From positions 20,041,253 through 20,105,252 of the forward strand of contig NC_087151.1 of the NCBI RefSeq assembly GCF_035594125.1: DNA of 64,000 nucleotides, given 5' to 3'. A program made the translations under genes and the position numbers. Below the pieces are notes generated by a model. It saw nothing but the letters and a program-made list of their open reading frames with translations, had not been told where the DNA came from and ran no database searches. Below are positions 23,745 to 37,060 of this stretch, in pieces; position 1 is the stretch's first letter; each line of letters opens with the position of its first letter. The stretch comes from Scylla paramamosain (Eukaryota > Arthropoda > Malacostraca > Decapoda > Portunidae).

Positions 23745-24062
23745 CATGTTTTTGGTAAGGTTGTTCTGTTTCTCCATATAGAGTGCTTTTCTTGCGTTTT
23801 GACTCTCTTAAACACTCTAAATACACTTCTCTCGTTAAAACTTTTCGTTTCACGTTTTTGGTAAGGTTGTTCTGTTTCTCCATATAGAGTGCTTTTCTTG
23901 CATTCTGACTCTCTTAAACACTCTAAATACACTTCTCTTGTTAAAACTTTTCGTTTCACGTTTTTGGTAAGGTTGTTCTGTTTCTCCATATAGAGTGTTT
24001 TTCTTGCGTTTTGACGCTCTTAAACACTCTAAATACACTTCTCTCGTTAAAACTTTTCGTTT
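23745..24062. repeat. 106-bp local triplication in the satellite
   Basis: The block from CACGTTTTTGGTAAGG through the CTCTTAAACACTC and CTCTCGTTAAAACTTTTCGTTT segments occurs three times with starts near 23,745, 23,851 and 23,957, spaced 106 bases. Copies are nearly identical, so the event is recent. Confidence 0.8.
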
Positions 24063-26510
24063 CCCCATAGAAGGTACTTTGCATACATCTTGCTGTTTTA
24101 TCTATGTAACAAGCTCTAAAACAAACGTACACGTAAGTTATTGCCTCTCCATAAAGGGTGCGTTTTAGCGTTTTCGTATGTAACTCAAAAACACTCAAAA
24201 AACACATTTATTTATTTTTTTTATAATGTAGTTTCTTTTTTCCATATAGGAAGCTTTTTTGGGGGGCATTTTGGTACCTAACAATGTGAAAAACACTCAA
24301 AATACTTTTTTTTTTATTGTATCGTTATTCTGTTTCTCCATATAGAGTGTTTTTCATGTGTGTTATCGTTTTGTTATCTAAGAAGCTTAAAAACTCATAA
24401 TACACGTTTTTCTTTTTTTTCTAAATTCTTGTCGATTCTCCCACATAGAGTACTTTTTTTATAGCCTGCATTTTGCCGTTTTCTAGGTAACAAGTTCGAA
24501 AACACTCAAAATACTAGCTTTTGGTAATGTTATTCTGTTTCTTCATAAAGGATGCTTTGCATGCTTTTTGACGTATTTCAAAAACATTGAAAAGATGTGA
24601 TATTGTTTTGTTTTCCCATATAGATTGCTTTCCATGCTTTTTAGCGTTAAGATGCATAGCACACTCATAAAATACTCAAAACACATTTTCCTGGAAAGCT
24701 CGTTTCTTTTCCCCTTTCTCTTCCAAAATGCTCTGCGTGCCTTTTATCAGTTTGGTACCTGATAATGTAAAATACGCACAAAATAAACCTTTTTCGTAAG
24801 GTGGTTCTGTTTCTCTATATAGAGTACTATTCATGCGTTTTCGAGGTTTCCTCTCCCCAGGTTCAAAAACACTTAAATTAATTGTTTTTGGTTATGATAA
24901 TGTGTTTTTCAATAAAGGGATTTCTGCCTACGTTATAGCGTTTTTGATACGTAAGTAGCTAAAAACACTGGTTTTGGTTTGGTTTTGGTGCCTAACAATT
25001 TTAAATATACTCAAAATATACTATTTTCGCGATGTAGTTCTGTTTCTCCATTTAAGTCCTATTCATGCGTTTTCGTGTTTTAATACCTGACAAACTAAAA
25101 AAAAAAAAAAAAACGCTCATAATAAACTGTTCTCGTAATGTCCTTTCGTCTCCCCATGTAGCGTACTTTCCATGCACTTCTCGCGCCTTTCAACGTAACA
25201 AGCTCAAAAATGCTTAAAATACTTGTTTTGGTAAAGTAATTTTATTTAACCTTAAGGGATGTTTTGCATGCGGTTTAGCGATTTGGTACGTAAAACGTTC
25301 AAAATTTGTCAAAAAACACGTTTTCTGCAATGTTGTTTTGTATTCCCATATAGGGTGATTTCCACGTTATTTAACGTTTTGGTGCTTAAGACGCTCAAAA
25401 ACACTGAAAAACACGTTTCTGGTAATGTTGCTTAGTTTCCCCATACAGATGGCTTTTTATGTATTTTGGTACATAACAGTGTGAAAAACACTCAAAGTAC
25501 ACGTTTTTGTTAATGTTATTTTCTCCATATAGAGTGCTATTCATGCATTTTAACATTTTGATACCTAAGAAGCTCAAAAACTCTCATAATGCACGTTTCT
25601 CGTAATGTCTTCTCTTTTCTCAGAGAAGGTAGTTTGTATGAATTTTAGCGTTTTTCTACCAAACAAGCTCAAAAACACTTAAAGATACACGTTTTTGGTT
25701 AAATTATTGTGTTTCTCCATAAAGGTTGCTCTGCATTTTGGTAGGTAAGTAGCTCAAAACACTTAAGACACGTTTTTTTTTTTTTGATAATATTGTTTTG
25801 ATTTTCCATATAGGGTGCTTTCTTTGCTTTTTAGCGTTGTAGTGCCTAGCACACTCATAAATACAGAAAGGACTTTTTATTTGTAAACCTCGTTTTAGTC
25901 TTCACATAGGGTGTTTTGCGTGCATTTTTTGCGGTTTGGTACCTAATAATGTGAAATACATTCAAAATACACTTTTACGTAATGTTTTCGGATTTTGGTA
26001 GCAAAGAAGCTCAAAAACACTCATAATACACGTTTTTCGTAATGTATTTTTTGTTTCCCCATATAAGGTACTTTGCATTTTGGTGTTTTTCAAACTAACA
26101 AGACCACTGAAAAGTACTTGTTTTTGGTAATGTTATTTATTTATTATTTTTATTTATTTATTTATTTTTTTGCCATAAAGGATGTTTTGGCTGTGTTTTA
26201 GCGCTGTGGTATGTAAGGCGTTAAACAGAAAAAATAACGTTTTTCGTAATGGTGTTTTGTATTCCCAAATAGCCTGATTTCTATGCTTTTTTGGATTTGT
26301 GCCTAACACGCCCAAAATATTCAAAAGACACGTTTCTGTTAATGTCGTTTGGTTTACCTATACAGTGTGCTTTGCATACATTTTGGCGTTTTGGTAACTA
26401 AAAATGTGAAAAAAGACTCACAATACACGCTTTAGGTAATGTTGTTCTGTTTCTCCACATTGACTGCTATCCATGCGTTTCAGGATTGTGGTACCTTAGA
26501 ACCTCAAAAA
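24005..26510. repeat. Right copy of an internal satellite duplication
   Basis: Corresponds to 15,455-18,520. The spacing between matching points falls from about 8,550 bases at the left to about 8,010 at the right, so this copy lacks roughly 0.5 kb present in the left copy. Confidence 0.65.
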
Positions 26511-26805
26511 ACACTCAAAATACTTTTTTTTTTTTTTTCGTAAAGTTATTTTTCCATAAAAGGGTGTTTTACATGCGTTTTAGCATTTTGATAAGGAAGT
26601 ACCTCAAAAACACGCAAAAAGACACGTTTTCGGTAATGTTGTTTTGCTTTACCATATAAGGTGCTTTCCATGCTTTTCAGCATTTTGGTGCCTAGCACTA
26701 AAAGACACGTTGATGGAAATCTCGTCTCCTTTCCCTATATAGGGTGCCATGATTACATATTGGTATTTTGGTACCTAACTGTGGAAACTTAAAATACACG
26801 TTCTT

Positions 26806-26989
<184 letters not shown>

Positions 26990-29320
26990 TCTTTTTTTGT
27001 TCCATATATATTCATCCCTTCTAGCACCTTGATGCTTAAGAATGCTCACGTTAATACACGTTTCTCGTAATGTCTTTTCGTTTTGGTATTTATTGTAATT
27101 TCCATACATTTGTCGTTTTTGTACATAAGCTCAAAAAAACACTCAAAACATTTTTTTTTTTTGTAATGTTATTCTATTTCTCCATAAAAAGTTGTTTTGC
27201 ATACGTTTTGTTATGTACGTAGCTGAAAACAGTCGAAAGGCACGTTTTTGGTAATGTTGTTTTGTTATACCATATAGTGAGCTTTTCATGTTTTTAGCGC
27301 TTTTTGGTACCTAACTCACTAATAAACACTCAAAAGACATGTTTCTGGTAATGTCATTTCGATTCCCAATATAGAAGGCTTTGCACGCATTTTGGGATTT
27401 TGGTACATAATAATTTGAAAAACACTCAAAATACACGTTTTTTTGTAGTGTTGTGTTTCTCCATAAAGAGTGCTATTCAGGCGTTTTAGCGTTCTAGTAC
27501 CTAAGAAGTTTAAAAACGCTCATAATACACATTTCTTGTAATGTCTTTTCGTTCCCCCATATAAAATACTTTGCATGCATTTTGTCATTTTTCTACGTAA
27601 CAAGCTCTGAAAATACACGCTTTATTTATGAAGGATTTTTGGCATACGTTTTAGCGTTTTAGTACGTAAATAGCTAAAAAAAAAAAAACAGTGAAAAGAG
27701 ACGTTTTTCTAATATTTTGTTTTCCTCTATAGGGTGCTTTCCACATTTTCTTTTTTTTCGTTTTTGTTCCTAGTATGCTCATAAACACTGAGAAGACACG
27801 TTTCTGGAAATCTCGTTTCCTTTCCCCATATAGGGTGCTATACATGCATTTTGGCGTTTTTGGACCTAACAATGTTAAATACACTGAAAATACACATTTT
27901 CGGTAATATTTTTTTTTCCCCATGTAAAGCGCTATTCCTGGGTTTTATCGTTCTGTTACCTAAGAAGGACATTCATAATACACGTTTCTTGTAATGTCTT
28001 TTCGTTTCTCTATATAAGGTACTTTGGATGCATTTTGGCGTTTTTCAACGAAAAACACTGAAAAACACACCGAAGGTTTGTTTTCATAATGTTATTCTGT
28101 TTGGCCATGAAGGGTATTTTGCATGCATTCTAGCGTTTAGAAGATGAAAAAAAAAAAAAAAAAAAATTAAAAAGAGAATTTTTTTGCGCATTATCTTATA
28201 GGGTGATTAGGCTAGGTTAGCTAGGTTTGCTTTGTAGCAATTAAAAGACACGTTTCTGTTAATGTTGTTTGGTTTCTTCATATAGGGGGCTTTGTATGCA
28301 TTTTGGCGTTTTCGTACCTAAGAATGTGAAAACACTCAAAATACACGTTTTTGGTAATGTTATTATGTTTTCTCCACACAGAGTACTACTCATGCGTTTT
28401 AGCGTTCTAAGAAGCTCAAAAACAGTCATAATACTCGTACCTCGTAATGTCACTTGATAGCGTTTCTTGCATGCATTTTTTTTTTTAACGTGAGAAGATA
28501 AAAAAAAAACACTGAAAATACTTATTTTTGTTAATGTTATCCTATTTTTCGTCAATAAGTTTTTTTGCATACGTTTTAGCGTTTTGGTACGTATGAAGCT
28601 GTAAAAACAAGACCCCTTTTTGGTATTTTTTTTTTCTATTCCATTATATTGAGCTTTTCGTGCTTTTTAGCGTTATCATGCAGAAAAAACACTGAAATGA
28701 TACGTTTCTTGCAATGTCGTTTCGTTTCCCCATTTGCATGTATTTTATCGTTTTGGTACTTGTCATTGTCAAAACTATTCAAAATACACGTATTTGATTG
28801 TTGTTCTGGTTCTGCATATAAAGTGCTTTTAAGGCATTTTTGCATTTTGATACTTTAGAAGCTCAAAAACTCTCATAATATATGTTTCTCAAAATGTCTT
28901 TTCATTTCCTCATATATAGTCCTTTGCAGTCTTTTGGTATTTTTCTACGTAACACCTTGAAAAACGCTTAAAATACATGTTTTTGTTAAAAAAAAAAATT
29001 GTTTTTCTCCATAAATGGTGTTTTACTTGCGTTTCAGGATTTTAGTACGTAAATACCTTAAAAACAGTTAAAATACATATTTTTTGGTAATGTTTTCTCT
29101 TTCCGTATAAAGTGTTTTCCATGCTTTTTAACGTTTTAGTGCCTCACACGTTCATAAACTCTCAAAGAACATGTTTCTAGAAATATCGTTTTCCCTTATA
29201 GGGTAATATGCATGCTTTTTATCGTTTTGGAAAATGTGAAAAACACTCAAAATATACGTTTTGGGGAATATTGTTCTGTTTATCCATAAAGAATGGTAGT
29301 CATGCGTTTTAGGGTTTTGG

Positions 29321-29467
<147 letters not shown>

Positions 29468-30386
29468 GTGCAAAGTACCTATATTGGGTGCTTTGCGTGC
29501 ATTTTGGCGGTTTGGTACCTGAGAATGTGAAATATACTTAAAATACACGTTTTTTGGTAATTTTGTTCCATTTCTCCATATAGAGTGCTATTCATGGGCT
29601 TTCGAGTTTTGGTACCTAAAAAAAGGTTAGACACTAATAATGCAATTTTCTCATAATGTCCTTTCGTTTTCCCATATAGTTTACTTTCCATGCATTTTGG
29701 CGCTTTTGTACGTGACAAGCTCATAATACTCAAAATACGTTTTTTGGTAAAATTATTGAGTTTCTCCATAAAGGGTATTTTGCATGCATTTTAGTGTTTT
29801 GGTACATAAATAACTCAAAAATACCCAAAAGACACGTTTTGGATTATGTTGATTTATTTTTTACATGTAGCGTGCTTTCAATGCTTTTTAGCGTTTTGGT
29901 GCTTAATACGTTTATAACCACTCTAAAGACACGTTTCTGGATATGTCATTTCCATTCCCATATAGGAAGCTTTGCATGCATTTAGCGTTATGCCCCCTAA
30001 CAATGTAAAATACACTCACTATATATACATATATACATTTTTTCTTTTTCTCCTTATAGAGATCTATTCAAGCGTTTTAGCGTTTTGGTACCTAAGAAGC
30101 TCAAAAACACTCATAATACACGTCTCATAATGTTCTTTCGTTTCCCTATATAGTGTATTTTGAATAGATTTTGGTGTTTTTATACGTAACAAGCTCAAAA
30201 ATACTGAAAGCAAGTGTTTCTGGTAAAGTTATTCGGTTCCTCCATGAAGGTTGTTTTGCAACTGAAAAACACTCAAAAGGCATGTTTTGGTAATCTTGAT
30301 TTATATTCCCATAGAGGGTGCTTTTCATTCCTTTTCGCGTTTTTCTGCCTAACATGAAGAAAAAACTCAAAAGATAGGTTTTTTCG

Positions 30387-30628
<242 letters not shown>

Positions 30629-31747
30629 GGAGGGGCTTTGCATGTATTTTGGCGTTTTGGTACCTAACAATGTGAAAACAACTCAAAATAACGTTTTTGG
30701 TAATGTTATTCTGTTTTTCCATATAGCATTTTTGCGTTATGATACCTAAGAAGACACTCATAATACTCATTTCTTATAATGTCTTTTCGTTTCCCCATAT
30801 TGTGTACTTTCCATGCATTTTGGATTTTTTTTTTTAAAGTAACAAGCTCAGAATATTTGTTTTTGGTAATGTTATTTTGTTTAACATAAAGGGTGTTTTG
30901 CAAATGTTTTAGCGTTTTGCTACGTAAGATGTTGTTTTGTATTCCCCATATAGGGTGATTTCCATTCTTTTTAGCGTTATGGTGCCTAACACTCTCAAAA
31001 ATACTGAAAAGACATGTTTCAGATTAAGTCATTTCGTTTCCACATATACTCATAGGAGCCTTTCAATGCATTTTGGAGTTTTGGTACCTAACAATGTGGA
31101 AAACACTCAAAATACACGTTTTTGGTAATGTTGTTATGTTTCTCCATATAGACTGCTGTTCATGCGTTTTGCATTTCGGTACTTAAGAAGCTTAAAAAAA
31201 TTCATAATACATGTTTCTGGTAATGTCTTATTGTTTCCCCTAATTGAGTCATTTGCATGCATTTTGGCATTTTTCTACGTATCACGCTGAAAAATGCTCA
31301 AAATACAAGTTTTTGATAAAGTTATTGTATTTCTCTAAAAAGGGTGTTTTGCATACGTTTTATCATTTTGATACGTATGTAGCTCAAAAACACTCAAAAG
31401 ACACGTTTTTGGTAATGATTTCTTTTCCTATATAAGGTGCTTTCTATGTTTTTTTTTTTTCAACGTTTTTTGTTCCAACCACGTCCATAAATACTCAAAA
31501 GGCATGTTTTTATATAGAGCTTTATACATGTATTTTGGCGTTTTGGTATCTAACAATGTGAAAAACACTCTATACACGTTTTTAGTGATATTGTTCTTTT
31601 TCTCCATATAGAATTCTAATCATGCGTTTCAGTGTTTTGGTAGATAACAAGCTTGAAAACACTTATATTACAAGTTTTTTTTAGTCTTTTCGTTTCCCCA
31701 TATATGGTAATTTGCATGCATTTGACGTTTTTGTACACAAGCTCAAA

Positions 31748-31927
<180 letters not shown>

Positions 31928-33037
31928 ATGTTATTGTGTGTCTGCTAAAGGGTGTTTTGAAAGCATTTTACCATAAGTTGCGCAAAAAAGTCTGAAAAGA
32001 GTCGTTTTTGCTAATGTTCTTTTATTTTCCCCTATAGGTTACTTCCCATGCTTTTTACCGTTATGGTGTCCATGGTCATAAATACTAAAAAAAAAAAAAA
32101 AAAAAAACGTTTCTAGAAATCTCATTTCCTTTCCCCATATATGGTGCTTTGTATGCAGTTTGGCGTTTTGGTACCTGACAATGTGAATTAAATACAAAAT
32201 ACTCGTTTTTGGTAATATTGTTCTGTTTCTCCATATAGAGTGCTATTCATATGTTTTCGCGCTTTGCTACCTAAGAAGCTCAAAAGCACTCATAATACAC
32301 GTTTCCCTAATGTATTTTCGTTTCCTTATATAGCGTATTTTCCATGTATTTTGGCGTTTATGTACGTAACAAGCTCAAAACACTTGAAAATACACTTTTT
32401 GGTAAAGTTTTTGTCTTTTCCATAAAAGGTGTTTTGCATGCGTTTTATCGTTTTGGTATGTAATTAGCTCAAAGCAGTCAAAAGACACATTTTTGGTAAT
32501 GTTGTTTTGTTTTCCCCATATAGGGTGATTTTCATGGTTGTTAGCGTTTTGGTGCCTAACATACTTATAAACACTGGAAAAAAAAAAAGTTTCTGGAAAT
32601 GTTTCCCTTCTCCATATAACATGCTTTGCATGCATTTTGGCGTTATGGCACCTAACAAAGTCAAATACACTTAATATGTATATTTTTTGTAATGTTGTTT
32701 CTCCATATAGAGTGCTGTTCATGCGTTTTAGTGTTTTGGTACCTAAAGAGATCAAAAGCACTCATAATGCACGTTTCTCGTTATGTCTTCTTTTCCCCAT
32801 AAAGGTTACTTTGCATATATTTTGGCGCTTTTGTACTTAAAAATTTCAAAAACACTGGAAATACTTGATTTTTGGTAATGTTATGAGTATTCTGTTTCTC
32901 AATAAAGGATGTTTTCCATGCTTTTTATTGGTTTGATAGGTAAGTAGCTCAAAAAAAAAAAAAAAAAAAACATGTTTTTGGTAATGTTATTTTCTTTTTC
33001 TATATAGAGTGATTTCCATGTGTTTTAAGGTTTTGAT

Positions 33038-33881
33038 TGTTACAACCACTATTTCCAGCCTCTTCACCAAGTTGCAGCCCCTGGACTAGCTTCACTAGTC
33101 ACTTCAATGAGCCATCTCCTTCCTACGTGGACTCAGTGCAGGTCTCAAAAACGGGTGTACAGGATCCTTTTACTCTTGCATCCTTTTCACAACAGTCATA
33201 ACTCTAGGTCACACTAAGCTGAGGTCGCCAGAATGTTTTACAGACCCACAGACAAGGGAGATGCTCACTTAACATCCACAGCTGCAGAAGAATCAACAAC
33301 CACATCTGGGAAAAACAGTTAACACACAATAACACACATATGATAATGGTATAATACCTCATTGGGCTTCCACACACCGTGACAGTCTTCCCACTGCCCA
33401 CAGAGTGTTATAGCCTCAAGCTGAGCAGTATCGTTTACTGCCTCTGGGCCAACAGGCTTTGTCAGGACCTGGGAAGGGAGCAAAATTTACTACACGGCTA
33501 ATTACTTAGATACTCTGCTGTTGAACTGCCTTAGCCCACCGTAGCATTTAAGACAAAACAGGTTACTAACAAAAAACACAAAAAACTACAACGCAACAGT
33601 GCCCACGAACACACAGGAGGGTCAGCCACCACTCACTGGGCAAAATCTACTTGTACAATCGTACAGCCAAGGAGTCCCCTCCCTGAAAATGTTGTGTAAT
33701 TCACTACAACAGTTACTGGCAGACTACTACGGAGACTCCTATTGTATACAAATGGGCCAGGGGCATACAGCCGATAATGACTCACTTATTCCCCTTAAGG
33801 CAGTTGATCCGAATAACTAGTATCCCACCTTAGTCTCCGAGCAATGTTAGAGCACGTCTCAGTACGTCTGTATCTTCCAAC
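33038..33881 (-). repeat. LTR-like repeat, sense minus
   Basis: Starts TGTTACAACC on the plus strand and matches the 55,068 copy in the same orientation and the 12,909 copy in reverse. It interrupts the satellite. No adjacent coding region, so probably a solo LTR. The right end is approximate. Confidence 0.7.
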
Positions 33882-34616
33882 TACTGGGCCACAACTGAGC
33901 GTTAGAAAGTGCTCCAACTGTCTTCCCGCCAGGGTGACCAGACCTTGGGATTTTTCTCAAGATCTTGGGATTTCACACTTCATCTAGGGATCTTAGGAAT
34001 TTTTTGCAGAAACTCCCCAAATCTTGGGATATTTCATGTTTTTAACTTTATCTTCAAGAGTTGCGCTAGGTACGCATTTATGAAACAGCGGTATTTTATT
34101 TTAATGGCGGTATTAATTTCTTGGGCAAAACCTTGAATTTGCAATAACAAATCGAGCGTTGGGCAGCCAGATCTACTCTGGTTGGTTGAGGATGGAGTTA
34201 TGGTCCTTTTTGGAGAATGGATAATAGGATGACACTAACAGCAAAGGAATTGCTGAAGGGGGAGGAGTCAGTGGACGTTGCTTTTGTAGATGAAATGGAT
34301 GATGGGAAGACAGGGATCCAGAGCGAAGGAGGGGATGGGGAAGCAGAAGGGGGACAGTGGCGTACCTGGGATTTTCCTGGAGGAATAGCCTAGACTTAGA
34401 AATATGTCGATCAGAATTTTGAGTAGAATTATAAATGTAAGTGAAGTTGGGTAGCTCAGAAATCAATTTGGAGCCGTGTATTATCTAATTAGCAATACTG
34501 TGCTATTAGTTAAAACGTTTGTGGCTGAAATTATGAATCTTGATATTTAGGAGTTATAGAAGCCTAGGCGTGCCCTCTAGATACGCCCCTGATGAGGGAG
34601 ATGAATCTTGATCGTT

Positions 34617-34665
<49 letters not shown>

Positions 34666-34948
34666 GGTTCAGGTTGATGTAATAGATACGTGATTACCAC
34701 TGGGAGTCTCTTTAAGTAATGAAACACATACATAGTAAAGGTCTATATAGATTGCATATTACGTGTACCTGACACATAATCACACACCAAACGAGGCAGC
34801 GTGGTACTGGAACTCGTAGCAGACACGGCACCAGTCGTCCTTACACTGTCACGGAATAGTAGTTCTCGCGGGGGCTCACGAGTCAAGACCCACATTTTAC
34901 CAAGCGTAACTCTGTGTGGGCTTTTGTCACCTTATTTCGTGATGCATC
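33882..34948. other. Intergenic, unrecognised interspersed repeats
   Basis: Contains repeated CTTGGGATTT motifs (33,950-34,030), which recur in similar form near 50,530-50,580 and so are probably a dispersed repeat, and a GA microsatellite at 34,619-34,661. No gene is supported. Confidence 0.4.
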
Positions 34949-35395
34949 ATGAGTGATAACGATGATCCTGTACCCGGGGGCGGTGGATGCAGTAACCCGC
35001 CTAAAAAGAGGAAGAAAATATGGTACCAGCAATCTTTTAATGCAGAATGGCTGAAAAATCCTGAACTTAAGATTGGGTGAAGCCAGATCCAAATGACAAA
35101 TGTATGTACAGCTGTCTGCAGTGTGTGTGACTTGAAGTTAGAAAAAAAAAATGTAACAAATCGTCTCATGCAACACAAAGCTTTTGTGAAGCATGTAAAA
35201 AAAATATAATGCTAAGAAAAGTATTGTTAGAACTCAATACTAAGAAGAGAGAAAAAAAAAAAAAAAACAGCAGGAGACGATCTAGATGATAAAGTTTCAA
35301 AATGCAAACTTTTATTGGCAGAGTATGTAGCCAAACATAGCATGCCTTTCAGGCAAGTTGATCACACTATGCAAAACGATTTTTGTCTTTGACAA
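34949..35395 (+). pseudogene. Zinc-finger transposase fragment, probably hAT-like
   Basis: MSDNDDPVPGGGG, then a Lys/Arg-rich segment and QQSFNAEWLKNPELKIG, followed after a stop and frame changes by C..C-containing sequence and KLLLAEYVAKHSMPFRQVDH. The order (basic NLS, FN.EWL, zinc finger, later LLLA.F.A.H..PF...DH) matches N-termini of hAT-like transposases and derived host proteins. Broken by poly-A tracts at 35,140-35,270 and by in-frame stops. No catalytic region follows. Confidence 0.5.
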
Positions 35396-35582
35396 GCAAG
35401 TGTTATTTCCCAGCTCTTTTTATTGCAAAACAATAGAAAATGTCCATTATTCCTGTCAAACTTTGTTTCTGTGCCTTTTAAAATGATTAGTTAAATTTCA
35501 CCATTTCTACCATTTTTGGACAGAAAATAAAAAAAAAGAAAATTGAAATGGCAAAAAAATATTTTTTTTAAAACTTCTGAAA

Positions 35583-37060
35583 CTAATTTCTAGGATTAAA
35601 AATAAATAATTTTCTTGATTTGCGTGAATACAACAAATCACTTTCACATATGAGATCCCAAATGTAGTCTCCCATCATGTTTTCATTGAAGGATCCGTGA
35701 TATCTCTGTTTAAAGTTCATTATATCTTGGTGGAAGTGCTCCCCTAGTTCCTCTGAATATGTTCCCACATTCTTCTTGAAGTTGTCGAGGTGAGCATCTA
35801 GGATATGGACCTTCAAGGACATTCTGCAGTCCTCCTCACCATAATTTTTCACTAAAGCTTCAGCTAGTTTAATATAATTAACAGTCTCGTTGTTACTAAG
35901 GAAGCCCTGTACAACAATGAAACACTCCCAATGTTTTTTTTTTTTTTTCTCCTTTTATGTGAGATTCTGTAGAAATTCTGAGCACTCCATAATTTTCCTT
36001 ACCTGTGGTCCAATGTTTCAGCTTTCACCTTTGCCTCTGAAAGCTTAGAAAAGAAGTCTTGAAGATATCTGAAGGCAGCAGACTCCTTGCCAAGAGCTAT
36101 AACAAACTGTATCATGAGACTCAGTTTGATGTTTAGTGGAGGAAACAAAACCTTTTGAAGATTCACCAATGGCTCGTTTGATAGTGTGCTCCCACTGTAG
36201 CGTCAGTCCTTGGAGGTCAGTACTTTCTCTGGTAATGTCCTGCTCTGTCTCTACTCTCCCAAAGGCAAAGAAAACAGGAATTCTTGATAAAACCTGTTTG
36301 CAGTCCCATCAAGAAAGCCGCCATCTTGAAGTCTTCAATAACTTCCCAACCATACATGTTGTAGTTCAAAGTTTCCATTAGAAACTTTACACTACTGTAA
36401 CCCTCTTGAAGATGCTCAAAATGAGCAAGAGGCAGAGATGGATACTTGGTTCCATTGTGGAGAAGTACAGCTTTCAGGCTTTTGGAGGAGCTGTCAATGA
36501 AGAGTCTCCATTCATCTGCATTGTTAGCAATTCCAATAGCATCAAACAAGCCTGATACATTATTGCAGTAGCAAAGAAACTGGAGAAATATTTGTGACGT
36601 TTTCTTTGGCTAGTCGCTTGCACACTGACATCAAGTAAATCCCATTCCTTCAGCCTTGAAATCAAAAAGCTTTGACTTTGTCAAACCATGATCTCTGATG
36701 AGGTCTTTGGTTTGGGTAGTAAGGATTCCTTCCAACTACAACTGTATCTGTGATGTCACAGTCTTCCTCTTTGTTTCGCTGATCTGACTTGCTGCTTTCT
36801 TCTAATAGTTGACTTCTTTCTGGAGAAGCTGGTACAAGAAGATCAGCACTCTGTGGTACTGGTGCAATGGAAGATGGAATGTCTGGATAGAAAACAGTAG
36901 GTGCATTTTTCCGAGATCGGCGTTTGGAAGGATCCACCATGCAGAAAAAGCAGTCAGCTGGGTGATCAGTAGGTTCACGCCATATTCTAGGAATGGCAAA
37001 TTTCATGGCTCTGTTTCCCCTCTGTACCATCAAAAGAACAACAATATGAGTTTCTATCAA
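35583..37060 (-). pseudogene. Broken copy of a multi-copy uncharacterised arthropod protein
   Basis: Read right to left in several frames: MKFAIPRIWREPTDH with CFFCMVDPSKRR (36,662-37,060); a linker with RNPYYPNQ; RLKEWDLLDVSVQATSQRK (36,474-36,665); NEWRLFIDSSS-like sequence with KAVLLHNGTKYPSLPLAH and GWEVIEDFKMAAFLMGLQ (36,217-36,549); and RMSLKVHILDAHLDNF, GEHFHQDI and MGDYIWDLICESD (35,583-35,852). I recognise this pattern as an uncharacterised protein annotated many times in arthropod genomes, which suggests a repeat or a retroposed family. At least four frame changes make it a pseudogene. I cannot assign a function. Confidence 0.55.
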
